A stretch of DNA of 64,000 nt from Taeniopygia guttata (lineage: Eukaryota; Chordata; Aves; Passeriformes; Estrildidae), in contig NC_133063.1 in the NCBI RefSeq assembly GCF_048771995.1, positions 64,372,014 to 64,436,013 on the forward strand. Direction: 5' to 3'. The notes under the pieces are model-generated. The model made no database searches. It was not told the DNA's origin and saw nothing but the letters and a program-made list of their open reading frames with translations. Made by a program: the position numbers and the translations under genes. Of the stretch, positions 1 through 12,700 are shown one piece after another; within the stretch, counting starts at the first letter, position 1, and every line of letters starts with the position of its first letter.

Positions 1-595
1 GTTCTGGCTAAGCATTCAAGATTAGAATTACTTTCAAATATAACAAACATACTCATTCTGGAACAAATTTACCAAAATGCAGTATTCTTCAGATGGCTTT
101 TTTAGCTCTTAGAAAAATATACTGTCCAAGTGTTACAACAAATTATGTATTTTAATATGGTTCCATGTGTTTAAGTCTTTTGCAACATGAGAGAGAAAAA
201 AAGCTATTGACTTTTCACAGTTCACCAGAGTACAAAGAAAGTTATTTTTCATTTTAGTTTTCTGAGATAAATCTTCTAGAATTAACAATAAATACTGCAT
301 ATCTCTTCGTATTTTATATATTACTCAATCTTTCCAACCACAAAATTTTAAGTTTGACCTATTTAATTCAGCCATGCATTTGAAGGGTAAGACAGTAAGA
401 TAAACAGGTGGTGTTTAGCTACATATGTCAGACGTTCTCACTCATTAAAAGCACTCATTTTAGTGAAGAGCCCAGAAAACCAGTCAGAATTTAGTGGAAA
501 AATATCACTACATATACTGCATAACAGAACTAGTAAACAGGAACTAAAAGGCAGAACTTTCCAAATAGTAAGAACCTCAGTTGCCTTTACCCTAC
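1..595 (-). other. JMY: JMY intron 2, partial
   Basis: This is the start of intron 2, with donor GTAGG on the minus strand at 595-591, running off the window edge. It is AT-rich and I recognise no repeat or exon in it. Confidence 0.8.
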
Positions 596-769
596 CTTTA
601 TCTGCTGTCTTCTAAGCATCGCAAGCTCCCTCATATCTCGGAATGGTTGCAGTAAGTACTGGTAGAGCTCCGTGGTCGCTTCTGCAAGATTACTGTAGGC
701 TTCATCTTCCATTTGGTACAGTTCAAGGAGCTCTACCATACTTTCTGTATTCTTATGTTTTTCCAGAAG
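596..769 (-). CDS. JMY: JMY coding exon 2
   Basis: This 174-nt exon encodes 58 residues (281-338 of this protein). It starts LLEKHKNTESMVELLELYQM and ends MLRRQQIK. The match to mammalian JMY is almost residue for residue, with only conservative changes such as LLE for LLD and YSN for YSS. The acceptor is a pyrimidine run followed by CAG ending at 770, and the donor is AAG/GTAGG at 596/595. Both ends are phase 0, so it splices cleanly to exon 1 (...RRRIQE) and is a whole number of codons. This part of the protein lies between the N-terminal regulatory region and the long central coiled coil. The exon is too short and too interrupted by introns to stand out as an open reading frame; it was found by translating around the family motif. 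Confidence 0.96.
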
Positions 770-3709
770 CTGCAGAAAAAGAATAAGTTTAAATAAAAAT
801 ATTGGAACATTCCTGATAAAAATGAAAGTAATTTAAAAAACATTTTTCAGCCTATACTCTTGTATCATCTTCCCCTTCCCACAAAATCACCAGACAAATT
901 AAACAAAACCATCTTAGTCCCCAAAACACATCTTCAATTCAGCCAGTTAAGCATGAGCATACCTCTGATAACCTTAACTGAGCAGCACTTATACTGGTTT
1001 TTCAATTTCCAAAGACATCTGGAAGGTCATGAATATGGGCATTAAGACAACAGAAAAAGCAACTTAGCACGACAATTTATAATGCAGTGATCAGGTATGC
1101 TACTTCAGACACTTCCCACTTTTGAGTATCGGAGCAGGGGAAAACAATGATAGACAAGGAGACAAAAAGAGAAGTTGCATTTTCAACTTTCTACATTTTT
1201 GAGAATTTTTGGTGTTTGGGTTTTGCAGTTTTTTGTCAGTCTGTTCTTTGGATACACACAGCCTCTACTACATGAGTGGGGTCTCCAACAGAGAGTAACC
1301 CATATGAAACAAAACTTCCTAGAAGGTTCAATCACAAAACTTCGAATGTATGAACTTTTCATTCATTTTATTTTTACAATGGGAATTACCTAAGCATTAT
1401 AATCCTTAAAAATACTTAGGTGTTAGTATAAAACTACTTTAATTCCTATAATACAACATCAAAGTCTGTCTGTTCTGCCTTTTAGTTCTTATGAAGCAGA
1501 AAATTCACTTGTTTGTACAAACTAGCTACAATGCATGATTGTAGCTAGTATATTGTATATGCTCATTTTGCATCTATTTTGGGCATTTGCCCAAGCAGAC
1601 TTTACATCGTGCTGGAAACCCTTCACCATGTCTTATAAAAAATACTTTGTTTAATAAAAGCTCATCTCATACAGACATGTGGAGTACTTAATGTATTTAC
1701 AAATACAAGATTATCTGAAATCAATTTCCTTCTTTTATAATTTTCTAAGTCAAAGTCTCTTGCCTTTTATATTATCATCTCAAAAGTATATATTCACAGA
1801 CCAAGTTTATTTAAACTTAACATAGATTACTAACACTATGGGGTAAATAATTCCAATCTTCTATTTGTTCATTGATGTTGGATGCTAAACCATCCATTAA
1901 ATACTCTGTATAGTGAGCTGTGTTTCAATTATCAGAATGGGTATGAAAAGTCTTTCTTCATAATGGAAAGTTTGTTTTAGAACATCTATGTAGCTCCACC
2001 TTTGAAGCACTAAAGGAGGTTAGAGAGAGGATGCAGAGCAGAATGCAGAGATGGTCGTAGCAGCTTTATTTATACATTCAGTATTAAAGTAACAACCAGA
2101 TTCCATGAAAAGATAGGAAGAGCTTTCCCTTATTAAGGTTTAGCAGAGAAGAAAGGTCTGGGAGAGAGGATGTAAAACACATGTGAAAATCCTTACAAGG
2201 AGGAAACTTCGGCTCAAGGCAAACTGTTTTGCACCTAAACTATTTCACACAGTCAATTGTTCTTATCACAAAGTCATTGCCTATGCTCTTCTACTCTTCC
2301 AGTAGTACACAGTATTTTGTAGCATTTGAGTCCTCACTGAGAACACAACCATTGGACTTGCAGTCTGTAACACTAACATTTTATTAACTTTCAGTCTTAG
2401 ATACATATAACATAGCCTGAAACTACAGAAACCCATATATTCTTGGATTCATACGTTAAGTCCCTAAGAAGCTCACACTATTCCAACTATTTGTTTCAAC
2501 CATCTAGTCTAAAAATGCACCATCTTCCATGCTCCACTTCCATGTGACTAGGGCCTAAAAGCAGAGCTGCCATATACCAGCTTTCTTCTACTTTCCCTGA
2601 GCATAATCAGAAATCCCTCTGCAGCCCTAAAGCTGCAATTAGCCTTCCATCGAGCTACTAAATCTTTCTTCTCAAGCCACCCATTGCACCAAGGAGAAAC
2701 TCTACCAGTACATGACAATTTCCTTTTGTTGCTTAGGCTATTAGTATCTCACTATTAAATATATTTACACTTCTGTTTCATCATTAAACACTACTACTCT
2801 ACTAGGATATAAATTATAGAGGGCAGCAAAAAATGACAATTCAAGAAAATATAATACTCTAAATATAATTTAAAGGGGAATCTTAGGTACATTTATTCCA
2901 GGACACAACAATACAGTGTAGGGGCTTTTGCCTTTTTATTCACAGATCATTCTTAAGGCCTATTCAGTAGTTCTAGCATTTTGGTAGATGGGCACAACTT
3001 TGCCTAAGCTGGAGTGAAAGTGCCAAGAAATAGAGGAGCAATCCATTTTTATGACTATCAGAATGGTACAAGACATCTTAAGGACACTAAAAACTAGTAG
3101 CTACTTACAACTAGTTAGCTGTTCAGAAAAAATGTCTATCACTGAAAATAGTAGGGATAAAATAACGAATTATCAATACATTCCTGTGTATACAAAAGAT
3201 AAATACGCATAATTCCATGGTCTTGCCTGTGTTAGCCTGCTGCTGAATCAAATCCTAATTCTCAACTCCTTCAAAAACACTAAGCCTTCAATTAAAAAAA
3301 ACCAAGCACAGAAATAAGGGTGGGTTATTCATAACACATTAATATAGCATTGTATCCATATATTTCTTCTTTCACTGTTAACACAAGGTAAGCTTCCATT
3401 CTTCATCCCTAAGACAATGATGCAAGCAGAATCCTGTTACTAATGAAGGCTTTCTGAATGAAAGTGGAAACAAAATTTCATCTGGTCTGCAGTTCCAAAA
3501 AAGGATGCAACAAAACAAGAAAAATTACTTAGAAACCTAAGAGTATATTCTTATTTGGTTTAATGCACAGACCAATGAGCTATTCCATAGGGATATTCTT
3601 CAAAACAGATAGGAAAGTAACCAGCCTGAGAGTATTTGTTACATACAGCCACATTACACCTATCCATCTATTCACACCGTATTTTCACAAAAAACACTAA
3701 CCTTGGACA

Positions 3710-4567
3710 TAAACCTTGAATACTGTGTTCAGCTTTGAGACCCACATTACAAGAAAAGCACTAAGGTGCCTTTCATGGAACTGGTGATTTGTCTAGAGAA
3801 TAAGTTTTACAAGATTAGCCTAAATAAATCAAAATATCTGACTCCTTCTGGTTATAAATAGCTGCTTGCTCTACCAGCTACCAAGGAAGCAGGAAGCAGA
3901 AAAACTAGTGTCCCATTGCAATGCGTGTTTCCCCAAGAGAAGAGAGAGGGAGGAAAATACCTGCAAAAAACTAAATTGGATTTCCAAATACATCACTTCT
4001 CAAAATGGTACAGTACCTTATAACCCACTTGAAAAGGTGTATTTGAGCAAATATCCAATCTAGCCCAAGATGAGTAGATCAGCTTCTAGGGAAAGTCACC
4101 TGAACTATATGAACTAACTATAAAAGTCAACTCTAAGTTTATTAAACAAAGGGAAGTAAGACAGTATAGCTAATACAGTACTTGGAAATACCATTGACAA
4201 CTTTCTTCCCTAATCTTGCCTAATGCAAATGTAGAGTATGTCTTCTTGGTGACTGGCTTTTTAACTGGTTTTTTTTTTTTTTAGCTGTGTGGGGATCCAT
4301 CTCTTCTTCCAAGGAACAAGTGACAGGACAAGAGGAAATAACCTCAAATTGTGCCAGATTTAGATTGCACAGTAGAAGAATTTTTTCACAGAAAGAACTG
4401 TCAGAACAGGCTGTGCAGTGAAGCGGCTCAGTCATCAGCCCTGGGCGTACCTAAAGGATGTGCAGATGTAGCACTTAAGGTCATGGTTTAGTGGTGGGCT
4501 TGGGAGTGCTACATTAATGGCTGGACCTGACGATTTTAAAGGTCTTCTCTGACCTAAATGATTCTAT
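3710..4567 (+). mobile_element. CR1 LINE fragment, interrupted
   Basis: Two blocks look like the 3' part of a chicken-repeat-1 LINE on the plus strand. Bases 3712-3830 resemble the tract reading CTGTGTTCAG...CACTACAAGAAA. Bases about 4290-4567 carry the later tract GACAAGAGGAAAT...CAGATGTAGCACTTAAGG and the terminal ATTCTATG end. The consensus order is kept, but about 450 bases between the blocks do not align by eye and may be an insertion or heavily decayed. It lies antisense to JMY within intron 1. Confidence 0.8.
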
Positions 4568-7054
4568 GTAAGTGGTTTAAAGGAATACAGAACTATTCTA
4601 TCTCACATTTTGGAAATGGAGTGCATATCAACCACCAAGAATTCAACAATCCAGGGTGGTATGAACAGAAGACCAATAGCATTGATTCTACTTCTGTATG
4701 GAGGCTTTTAACCCCGATGAAAAGTCCAGGTGCTTCACTGCCAGCAGTCTGGAAGAGGCACTGACACAGGAAACAGATGGTGTCAAACTGGCTGCACAGA
4801 GCACCTCCCATTATAACACAGTCTGATGGAGCTTTCCTGCTCCAGATCAAAGCTAGCTGAAGCATTATTTTTAGCTGGCTGCTCTCCAGATAGTATTCAG
4901 ACTACTAGATACCTGGGATGCTGAATTAATGTCATAATGAAAACCACACCCTCCATAGACCCACAGGTAGTTTGATTTTGTATGCTCCTATTTTCACACA
5001 GGCAGTACTAAAATGAGTACCCAGCCAAGTGTCCAGACCAACACAGAACATTAAAGCCAGGCAAGGTGTTGGCATAAAATACATGGACTATTTTTGTGGC
5101 TTATTTTATGCCCCAGTGAAGATTAGTTCTCAGCACAGACATTCAGTGTTACTGCTCATTTACTTCAACAGTCTCAGTATCAATTTTTGACTTTCACAAT
5201 TTTTAAATTACGTTATTTAAAGAAGTGGGTGGAGGACAGTAGAGTAACATCCTGTACAGGCCTGACTAGCGCTATGCACATTGAATGCTGCATTTATTTT
5301 AAGAATCATGTTTCACAGATGTTACATTGTTCACAACTAAATGAATCCATATATTTTAGGCAACTATTATGCAGATACACTCTAACTAGCAGGAAACACT
5401 TTTCTTTTAATTTAACAGCACATATCTTTGAACTATATAACATATAGTTATTGGAGTTTTCCTAATTATTTTATTTTGTTCAAAAGACTTTAAAAGCATT
5501 AAAACAGTGTAATTATGTGCAAGTTGACCTCAGCTGGGTGCATAATCCAAAGTTTTATTTAATCATAGAAGAGTCAAGTCCTATATTTTCTTTGCTAATA
5601 CTACCAAAACTTTCCCTGTTATTATTTTTTGGCGTATTTTATAAAAACATGGCAATATGACACAGAACCATTTTTACATAAAATCAGTCATAAAGATATT
5701 TTTTCAGAATCTTCCCAAGTTCCTTCATGCTTCAGAAACACCCTATTTTTCTACAAATTTAGACTGTCAAAAGCCTGACAGTATTACCTGCCATTTCTAA
5801 GAAGAGTTCTAAATATTCAAATTGAAGCATATTCAGTTTCACAGGTAGAACTACAGATAGCTGTTGTCAGAGAGAAGTACAGTACTGCAGACAGCAGTTT
5901 TAGATACTCCATCCTTTCTCCAGAGAACAGCAGTCCTAAGAGTAAAATATTCAACCCTCCTGATGATGCACTGGCAATAGTCCGAAACAACATTTAGACA
6001 ATGAGTTATAAAGAAGTAAAGCTAGAGAGTATGTAAAATCTGTACGCAAAATTTTAGCAACTGAACATAGAAGGCAACTTTTTTTTTCCATCAGAACATG
6101 CTTAGAACTGTTTCTCTTTAACCAAATGAAAGAAATCATTGTTAAAACCAAATACATTTCTACATGTCCTGACAACAAACAGAAGTCTCAATTACATGAA
6201 ATCTTCACTACAGGCAAACAGCTTCTCTCACTCTTACAAACATGTGGTTCTGTACTTCAATGTCACCCATCACAGTTAAAAGATTAAGACTTGCCAGGAT
6301 ATCCAGCTGTTTGCATGATTGCACTGCCATCAATAATCCTTACCTTTGTGGTAAAAAAAGGTCAGTTGCATTACTGTAGCAGTAATAGACCAAAGCCAGA
6401 CTCTCCCACACAGGTCTAAAGTATATTTTACTGCTAGGGCAAAAATCATCTAAGAGAACACAAAACCTAGATAGAGAGGGAGGATGTCATAAATAAATTA
6501 GTTAATAATGACTAGCATGGGAAGTGCTGGATCCAGCACTACATCTGTCTAGCCTCCTGAGAGTTAAAAAAGATAAAAACAAGTAAATTCCATACTAACT
6601 TATTTGAAAACAACATAGCAATTGACCACCTACTGAGTGCACAAAAAGTGACCATTTTTTTTCAGAGACATCTGAAGACAGGGCATTGAAGTGTATGCTG
6701 ATGCATTGCCAAGGCTTTTGTCTGGATTTGGGTAGTTTTTAAAATGGCTATTTAAAGAAGAGCTGAGCTAATTCAACTAATTAAACTAAAAGCACAGATA
6801 AAACATACATAGCAAGCAAGTTCAAAGTCCACATGCATTCAAAAAAATGGAACAGCAAATAGGAAAACCCAACAAAGATATTGGAAATCCAAACATGGGC
6901 ATTCAAAACACAAAAAATTAAGAATACTTACATAAGATGTGTCATCTAGGTGTCTGAAGAGCTGCTAATACAAAATGAACCACATCATTTCCCTTTAAAC
7001 ACTACTTAAAACAGTCTTTTACCTGTACACAGTGAGCCTAGGACCTCAGTACAT

Positions 7055-8037
7055 GTGTGCAGAGATGTTCCAGGTGGGTGGAAAGGGTTTTGTACCGCAG
7101 GACTACAGAAGTGACATCTGTGAGAAGATGTCAGAAGCATCCCCCATGTCCAACACAGCTAAAGCCAGTGAGCTCCAAGACAGACTCACCACTGGCCAAG
7201 GCCAAATCCATTAGCAACCACAACAGCACCTCTGGGATAACACATACAAGATGGGGAAAGAGTGCTGGCTCAACAGCAGCAGCCCAAGAGAGGAGCAAGA
7301 ACAGGTGAGAGGAACAACTTTGCACATAATAAGGTCAGTGAAGAAGAATCTGTGGGGGGTTCTCCAAGCACCTGTGTAGAGATATTCTTGCAGCCTGTGG
7401 AAGACCCCGCACTGGAGCAGATGGATGGGCCCTGAAGTAAAATGCCATTTCATAGAGAGCCCATGCTGGAGCAGGCTCCCGGCAACCTGTGGCCCCATGG
7501 ACAAGAGAGTCTACGCTGGATAAGTTTTCTGACAGGACCCCTATGATCTCATGGAGGACAGACACTGGAGCACTTGGTTCCCAAAGACTGCACCCAATGC
7601 AATGGACTTACACTGCCAGAAGTCCATGGAGGTCTGTCTCCTGTGGGTAGGTCCCCATGTTAGAGCAGGGAAAAATCATGAAGAGGAAGAATGGTAAAGA
7701 AAACACATGATGAACTGACCACAACCCTCCTTCCCTATCCTCCTGAGTTATCCAGGGAGAGGAGGTAGAGAAATCGGTAAGGAAGTTGAGATGGGAGGGG
7801 TGGTGTGAACATGTTTTATGATATGGTTTTATTTTTCACTATCAGACTCTGATTTATCAGCAACAGATTAAATTAATTTCTCCAAGCTGATTCTATTTTG
7901 CCTGTGACAATAACTAGTGAGTGATCTCTTCTTATCTTTATCTCTGCCCATGAGCCACATCATTTTCTTGCCCTACCCAGCTGACGAGGGGAGTCATAGA
8001 GTGGCTCTGGTGGCGACCTGATGTACAACATCTACCC
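7055..8037 (+). mobile_element. Old ERVL-like solo LTR, copy 1
   Basis: This is a roughly 1-kb LTR fossil of the family seen again at 23105-24171 and 26906-27986. Shared landmarks in order are a CTGTGAGAAG...CAGAAGC tract, CACCTCTGGGATAACA before a TATA-poor core, a run of short CCATGCTGGAGCAGG-type internal repeats, GATGAACTGACC, the polyadenylation-type tract CAACAGATTAAATTAATTT and a closing CAACATC. It is strongly diverged from the other copies, so it is old. No internal retroviral region is attached. The family name is from memory of avian LTRs and should be checked against a bird repeat library. Confidence 0.75.
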
Positions 8038-9723
8038 TTTGCAAGAGCACACCCCAGAAGTTTATGACCAGCACAGATTGCTTAGCCACTTTTTACTCAG
8101 CGATCCTCACTTATACTCAGGTTAACAGCTCCTGGACAGTAACAATTACCTTTGTCTAGTTCTTTTACACTGCTTACCAAAACACACCTCATTCAATATA
8201 CTGCCCGTAATACAACTCCACAGATAAAGAAAAGAACTGAACTGAGTAAGAAAAACTGAAGTAGTATTTTAATGCAGCCAAGTGAGCCAAAACATTACTT
8301 CCATGTATGCATCACTACTAAACAATGCAACTTGTCTCCTCCCACACAGAATTCTAAATAGAAATCTCAGCAGAACTGTATGTATATATAAAACTTGTTG
8401 GAAAATCACAAGGCTAAGGCATAAAGCTGTCAGCTCTGACAACAACGTATGGCACACTAGATCTCTTCTGAAAGCTCAAGAGGGAAATGTCAAAAACTAG
8501 AAACTATGCATCTCCTTCTCTGTAAACAAGATAAATCTGTAACACTATGTGGGGTGCTTTTTTAAGCTGGTACTAGTCTGGTCACCTTACCTTACTGTGT
8601 GATGTGGCTGTACGACTCCTTAGTCAGACTGCCATGTCAAATGAGTGTCTATAAATACCAGGTATTAGTTTGAATTTAGTATATTACTTTTATAGCCACA
8701 GATGAGCTACAGAAGTCATAGCAAACAAGGGCTAACTGCATGGGCGCTGTCATCATACAGGAGTGCTAGGTTCTCCTTCTCCTGTGAGTAACACAGAAAT
8801 AGGTATTTACAATGTAACAATTTCATTCACTAAATACATCTGGTTAGATCTGTATTTCAGAGTTATTATGGTATTTTGAGACTCCTTTTCTTTGAAAAGG
8901 GGCAAAATAATTAAAAGATAAAGTCATTAATGAATCACTGGTTGATTGGAATGTGGTAACTCTGAACAAAAAGACTTCTAGGCAACACCTCACCCTGAAG
9001 GCTTGGCAAAGAATTACTTCACACATATCCTAATGAGTTCTAAGTATTTTTTTCTGCAGGTCAGAAAACTGAGAACAAAAATGTTCAAGTTGTGCCGTAA
9101 AATACTTCAAATTTTGGTCCACAAATTGTCTTCTTCTATCCTTCTGAACTATGCTGTGAGTCAGGAGAATATACTCAAGAGCATCAAAACTGACAACTAT
9201 CTAAACAAACTTACACTTGCATAGAACGAGTAATTTTAGGTAGCAGGTATTACAGTGCTAGTCTTAAAACCTCTCACATAAGATTTGCCATGTCAGGACA
9301 CAGGCCCAGCCAAATACTCGACTGCAGCAAATGAAAACAAAGAAGAACATTTGATGGGAAGAAAAATGAAAGAGGTACAATCAATTTCATTGTGAAGTCA
9401 GCTCATGGGAATTAAGATTGTAGCACTGAATTAGTACTCTGAGCAATTTGACAGTGCATTTGGCATGGTAGTGAATAATTCTCAAATGTCTGATAAGTCT
9501 ACTGTTAGACTTTAAAAAATCTAATTCAAAACAGGAAAAGCATTACAACAATACTAGATTCTAAGAACTTATGAGGGTGAATTTGCTTTTTAAAGCTGAC
9601 CCAACCGCTTGCTCCTATAGAGAGAAGATTCCGCTTCCTATCTCCTCTTGCCTCTCTTCTTCCCAGTCTAGTAGACAGTTCCATATTGCTTCTGCTCTCA
9701 GGTACCCTCTTCTCCACTTCACT

Positions 9724-9774
9724 GGCTTTAGTATTTCTCAAATCCTTTTGGCTTTAGTATTTCTCAGATCCTTC
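9724..9774. repeat. 26-bp tandem duplication
   Basis: The unit GGCTTTAGTATTTCTCAAAT plus CCTTTT at 9724-9749 is repeated directly at 9750-9774 with a single A-to-G difference over most of its length. It lies in JMY intron 1. Confidence 0.85.
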
Positions 9775-12700
9775 AATGAACTAACTCAGCGTCTGGCAAA
9801 AAAACACTTTGTGGTCTCTCTTGGAGTAATGTACTGAGGTTTATTGAGTTGAGTCAGCATACTGGAAGGACAGAGAAGCAGAACAGGAAGGAATACAAAG
9901 CTGACGTGGGGGAGGACAGAAAGGGATAGCATCCCCCACTGTCAACACTAGCAAGCTTATGATCCAGTTCTTCAGCTCGATCCAACAACACAGCTGATGA
10001 ACCACCTTTAAGCCCAGGTGACAGACAAGAGGTAATTCAAACAGCCCTCTGTGAATTCTTTCAATGCTGCTACAGTTCAGCCTCTATGGCACCTTATACA
10101 ACGATGCAATCATGGAAAGAAGGTCTAAGGAAACAGCATTTTGCAACCCTAAATGAAATTTTTAAAGCTCAAATAATAGTGATTTTATTTAAAAGTTGGG
10201 TAAGTCCAAAAAAAAAGCCTAGTAGAAAGAACATATTTACAGTTCACTATTACAAACAAAAAGCTAAATAAGATACCAAGAAAATCCTTAGATCCCATAT
10301 CATTCATATTTTTCCTCCTATCTTAACAGTAAATACAGTAAATTACAAGCTACTAAATCACTTTCATAACAGAAGAGTATTTCAGGCAAAAACAATTTCT
10401 ATTAGCACCAGTGGAACACAGACTAGTTTTCTGTGGTGCTAATTGTTTGAGTTGGTTTTCTTCCTTTTCTTGGGGAGAAATGAATGGAAAAGGATACTCA
10501 GTTTAAATGTTAAAGGGAAATAAAATCCATGTGAGATAAAAATAATGATAAAACACATCTGAAATTATACATACCATTTACCTACTCATTCAATTCCTCC
10601 AGAAGACCTCCAATATTGCAAGCAGTTTGGGATTTTTTAACCTCCTCCCATATATGATTTTTTTTTCTGAATTACACTACTCTGAAGTGACAAAATAATA
10701 CAGTTTAAAATTTGGACATCTGATGATCATGAACAAGAAACACACTTCCGAAGGCTAAAGAATTTGGAATCTGAAGCCACAGGGTTACTTATACTGTAGA
10801 AAAATTACAAACTTAGAAACCTCTAGAACTAATCTATGGATTCTCCCCCTCAAAAGTTTCACAACTATATTAATACATTCATATATTTTTCATTTCTTCT
10901 TTTTCTTCTTCATTTTTTAGATTTCAACACATATAAAACACAGCTTTTTTTAAAGTTCAAGAAAGCCCTAATCAAAACTAGTTCTATTTTAAGTATAGGC
11001 TCCAACTAGAAAACACAGTAAGGTTCCTTCTAACATAACAATCTATAATTCAAGTTATTGAAAATCTTTTACAACACCCTTTCCCTAAAGTAGCTCAAAT
11101 AAGTCATGATGCAATACTGCTCTGTGAAAAGTTGCGCTACTATTAATTTTAGATAACCCACATAAATTGTCTGCAAGTCACCACAAACAAATGCTAATTG
11201 ATTATTTAAATAATATTTTCAGAGAAAAAAACCTCAAACACATGCAGTTCCCTCACACTTGTATCACAGCATTTTTCCAAAAGCAGATCAGAACCACTTG
11301 CCGCAAACATTTTTAAAAGTATTGTAACAGTAGATGATTAAAAATTTGGGTTGTTTTCTGCATTTAATAAATCAGAAGTACTCAACGTCCTTTAAAAAAA
11401 TTTAAATGTTTGCTGAATGACTGGAAGTGTTTTGTAAGACCTTTTCAGAAGCAAATCCTTAACAAAAAAAGTCCACCATGCATTCAAATTTGTCTGAACG
11501 GGTAATGTTTGTCATTAGTAATCAAAAAAACTCACAAAAATGCATTTGATACTCCTACAAAAATACCACACCCAGAAAAGAAACCCAGAGATAGGGTCTT
11601 ACCACTGAAAGATTTTGAATGAAAGCAGTATCTGCCAAAGGTTTTGTAACTGGTGAGTGGAGTCATGCCGATGGTCTCACCAATGTTCTACTTACATCTG
11701 CAGTGAATAGCTGCAGATGACCATGTCCAAAGCCTGGCTTGCCAGGGAAGCTGTCTTCTCATCAAAACATATCCATATACGTATTGACTAATTCACTGAC
11801 GCTCTGTATCCTTAGAATATAATTTTTCCCTCTCCTCCTGTCCTATCTTCCTTCTCTCTCTACCATATTTCTAATAACTAGGTTTTCATCTCTTTGGCAG
11901 ATATATCTTTAGCTGGGCTGAGTCCTAACTTCCATTGAAGTTTTCTCCAGTAACAGCAATATCCTGGTGCATTGCAATGCTATATTGCTAATAATATTAA
12001 AAAATAGATGTTAAAAGCACAACCTCAAACATAAAAAATGTAGTAATTTCCAAAAATCTCTGCTTCTCAATGCCTTCTCTCGGTTTGTGGTAGAAATATT
12101 TACATATGTTAAGCACACAATCCTCCCTATTTGTAAACAGTGTCTTGTCATGTTACAGAAACATGAAAGATTAACCTATGACAGTAAATCTGCTTTCATA
12201 TTCAATACCTGCCTGGGTAATAATATTATGTCAGCCAGAAAAGGAGAGAAAAAAATATTTACTGGCTTAAGAAAGCAGTTTAAACAGCATTTACTTGAAA
12301 GGAGGCCATTCAACAGAAGAGAAAGAAAATAATGGTAGAAAAAAAAAAGAGAAAAAGTACACAAGAAAAAGGTAAGCACGAAGAAAGTACAACCGAGTAT
12401 CATCTCTAAAAGCTAAGAAATTAAGGAAGCTGTGAAACCTGAGTAGCACAATGGATATAGAACACATATTACACAGATTGTTCGCACCTCTTCAAAATAT
12501 TCTGTCATATGAAAATGCTGCAAATAGGTACCAAAAATTTTAAACAAAAAACAGAGGAAAATTTATATCTATGGAAACAAGGGGAATATCAAATGAAATT
12601 ATCTCAGCATCAGAGTATCAGAGTACCCTCCCAAGTAATAGACATAAATGGTTCCCCAATCCCACTTTAGGCAGTTAAAAAGACCATATACTGCATTTTT

